Assembly: GCF_001680005.1 (NCBI RefSeq)
Contig: NC_033566.1
Coordinates: forward strand, 310,001 to 374,000
Length of the DNA stretch: 64,000 nt
From: Plasmodium coatneyi
Lineage: Eukaryota; Apicomplexa; Aconoidasida; Haemosporida; Plasmodiidae
Direction of reading: 5' to 3'
Shown in pieces: positions 62,637 to 64,000 of this stretch. A program made the position numbers and the translations under genes. The notes under the pieces were generated by a model. That model did no database searches. It was given only the letters and a program-made list of their open reading frames with translations, and was not told the origin of the DNA. Within the stretch, counting starts at the first letter, position 1; every line of letters starts with the position of its first letter.

Positions 62637-64000
62637 CTACTGTGAGTCCACCCCCCTGGAAGATGCCCCGTCTGAGGAATCACCCGTGGAATCACCCCCC
62701 AACTTCTGCGACTCCTCATCTAACAGTTTCTCCCCTCCGGAATCGTTGTCAAAAAACTCCTTCGTCATTTTAGTAATGTCAAAGTCTTCCCCTTGGCCAG
62801 TTGGTATGCCATACATATCCCTAGCCACACTGTTCTCATCAGGGTTTATTTCCCCCTTTTCGATTTTCTCCTTTTGCTGTATGGACTTCCTAATGCTATT
62901 CTCTATGTTCTTAATTTCTTCATCTGAAAAGAAGCCTCTTAAAAAATTTTTATCCATTTTGGTAAAGTTTTCCAAAAGCGTTTCCAAATTTTCTTCCTTC
63001 TTTTTATTTTCTTCATCAGAAAAGTTGTCGTAATTTTTGCACTGATCATCCACTTGTTTTATAATGTCTCTCATTTGGTTCAGAAGGTATAGCTCTCTTT
63101 TTTTTTCCCTCTTAAAATTTTGCACAATTTTTTTTTCGTCACTCGTTAGGAGGTTATCCTTTGGCTTCTCTCCTCCTTCCACCGGGGTGTTATTACCATT
63201 CGTTTTATCTCCCGCTGGAAGTGAGTTTGTACTCCCCTGCTGTGTTTGTTGCGGATCGTTCGACTGTCCAGTTCCTCCCTCCTCCACCGCATCGATGAAA
63301 TCCTTTTCGTAATTTTTCAAAAGCTCGTGGGAAGACCTATTCTGCAGATTCTTATCGTCGTAGATTTTTTTCAAATTTTCCGTGATCTCTTTGTGTGTCT
63401 CCCCCGATGGGTTATTCGTATAAGTTAGAAAATTTTTCAAATAATTGTTCCTATTCATGTAGAGCAGTGTCTTATGAGGGGCATTCCAACTCTTACATGC
63501 TTCGACAAAATTGGGCAGATCATTATCTACAAGTTTTTTTTCTAAGCATATGCTGTCATAACCTAGACTACCTAACTGGTGTGCATAATTAAAATCATCC
63601 ACATTAATTTTCGCAATGGTAATTAACTCAGGGATGACGTAACTGCTTGCCTTTATCGCATGATTGTACTCATATTTATTGTTCAGAAAATCAAATTCGT
63701 TGATCATAAGTATGTAGCTTCCACATTGGGTGGCGAAGTAAATATCATTGTAATCGTGGACCTCTACAATTGCTTGGGTTCCTAAATTAACACAATAGTT
63801 TAACATGTCTTCCAGGTCATTCTTTAAATAGGATAAATTTAAAATAACTCCATCTGCTTTGTTTTCCACTGCGAGGGCAATTTGTATAGGGTGTATAATC
63901 ACATCGTCCACCACTACTGCGGGTCGAACATTTCGGGGAAACTTTCTCGAGCTCCTAACTACGTCACATAAATCGTTTAAATTTCCTTGGGTAGATAAAT
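62637..64000 (-). CDS. TrpC-like (indole-3-glycerol-phosphate synthase-like) TIM-barrel protein, partial
   Basis: The frame is open to the right end of the window, so the N-terminus is missing; 454 C-terminal codons are present. The first 160 visible residues follow the second half of an indole-3-glycerol-phosphate synthase barrel: VVDDVIIHPIQIALAVEN, GVILNLSYL, LGTQAIVEVHDYNDI, YILMINEFDF and a final GYDSICLEKKLV. In active TrpC the third strand reads KDFI with the catalytic Lys; here the equivalent is VDDVI, so the Lys is lost. The SES motif late in the barrel is also replaced. The EVHD glutamate and the INEFD asparagine position remain. About 270 polar, low-complexity residues follow, ending SRGVDSQ. 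Plasmodium is not known to make tryptophan, so a non-enzymatic or changed role is likely. Direction and frame are certain; the function is not. Confidence 0.75.
   Translation of the reverse strand, partial: LSTQGNLNDLCDVVRSSRKFPRNVRPAVVVDDVIIHPIQIALAVENKADGVILNLSYLKNDLEDMLNYCVNLGTQAIVEVHDYNDIYFATQCGSYILMINEFDFLNNKYEYNHAIKASSYVIPELITIAKINVDDFNYAHQLGSLGYDSICLEKKLVDNDLPNFVEACKSWNAPHKTLLYMNRNNYLKNFLTYTNNPSGETHKEITENLKKIYDDKNLQNRSSHELLKNYEKDFIDAVEEGGTGQSNDPQQTQQGSTNSLPAGDKTNGNNTPVEGGEKPKDNLLTSDEKKIVQNFKREKKRELYLLNQMRDIIKQVDDQCKNYDNFSDEENKKKEENLETLLENFTKMDKNFLRGFFSDEEIKNIENSIRKSIQQKEKIEKGEINPDENSVARDMYGIPTGQGEDFDITKMTKEFFDNDSGGEKLLDEESQKLGGDSTGDSSDGASSRGVDSQ

Noticed and set aside
1..64000. tRNA genes
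   Set aside because: I looked for T-arm GTTCGA-type motifs with a matching acceptor stem and found none that fold into a cloverleaf by eye. A tRNAscan run would settle it.
1..64000. CRISPR arrays, insertion sequences, prophage or bacterial operons
   Set aside because: The window is eukaryotic nuclear DNA. The tandem repeats have no spacer structure, and no transposase or integrase frame was seen.

Overview
The window is nuclear DNA from a malaria parasite of the simian Plasmodium group, most likely the P. knowlesi / P. coatneyi branch. The evidence is moderate GC content with very long poly(dA)/poly(dT) tracts, short GT-AG introns, asparagine/lysine-rich low-complexity inserts in large proteins, and an almost complete series of conserved Plasmodium genes. 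A gene of the PIR/KIR variant-antigen family lies in the middle of this block, beside an internal array of degenerate telomere-type heptads (AACCCTAA/AACCCTGA). Internal telomere-like tracts beside pir/SICAvar-type genes are a known hallmark of P. knowlesi. From memory, the flanking gene set (ferrochelatase, PRP16, 6-cysteine P92) matches a segment of P. falciparum chromosome 13; that synteny should be checked.

Layout from left to right: mitochondrial-type ribosomal protein S17 (+, 2 exons); NSRP1-like speckle protein (-); ferrochelatase (+, 4 exons); RNA polymerase subunit RPB5 (+, 7 exons, with a one-base frameshift in an A7 run); a WD40 protein (-); a long aldo-keto reductase with a secretory leader (-); exosome subunit RRP45 (-); a 3124-residue protein of unknown function (-); a 2.4 kb gene-free stretch with strong inverted repeats; PRP16 splicing helicase (+); the telomere-like array; the two-domain KIR-like gene (+) with a minisatellite in its last intron; an IF-3-like gene (-); a 1788-residue FG-repeat nucleoporin (+); 6-cysteine protein P92 (-); an 833-residue unknown protein with two similar beta-rich domains (-); a reticulon (-); a possible 109-residue two-exon gene (+); a multi-exon GEX1/KAR5 nuclear-fusion protein (-); and the C-terminal part of a degenerate TrpC-like TIM-barrel protein (-) that runs off the right end.

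Most genes are housekeeping genes: heme synthesis, transcription, splicing, RNA decay, organelle translation, ER shape and nuclear pore. Two belong to the sexual or merozoite-surface programme (GEX1 and P92). The region at about 31.98-36.2 kb is the accessory part: a subtelomere-like cassette inside otherwise conserved gene order. Spliced models were built by hand from GT-AG boundaries with reading phase checked at every junction. The single-exon genes are the most secure.
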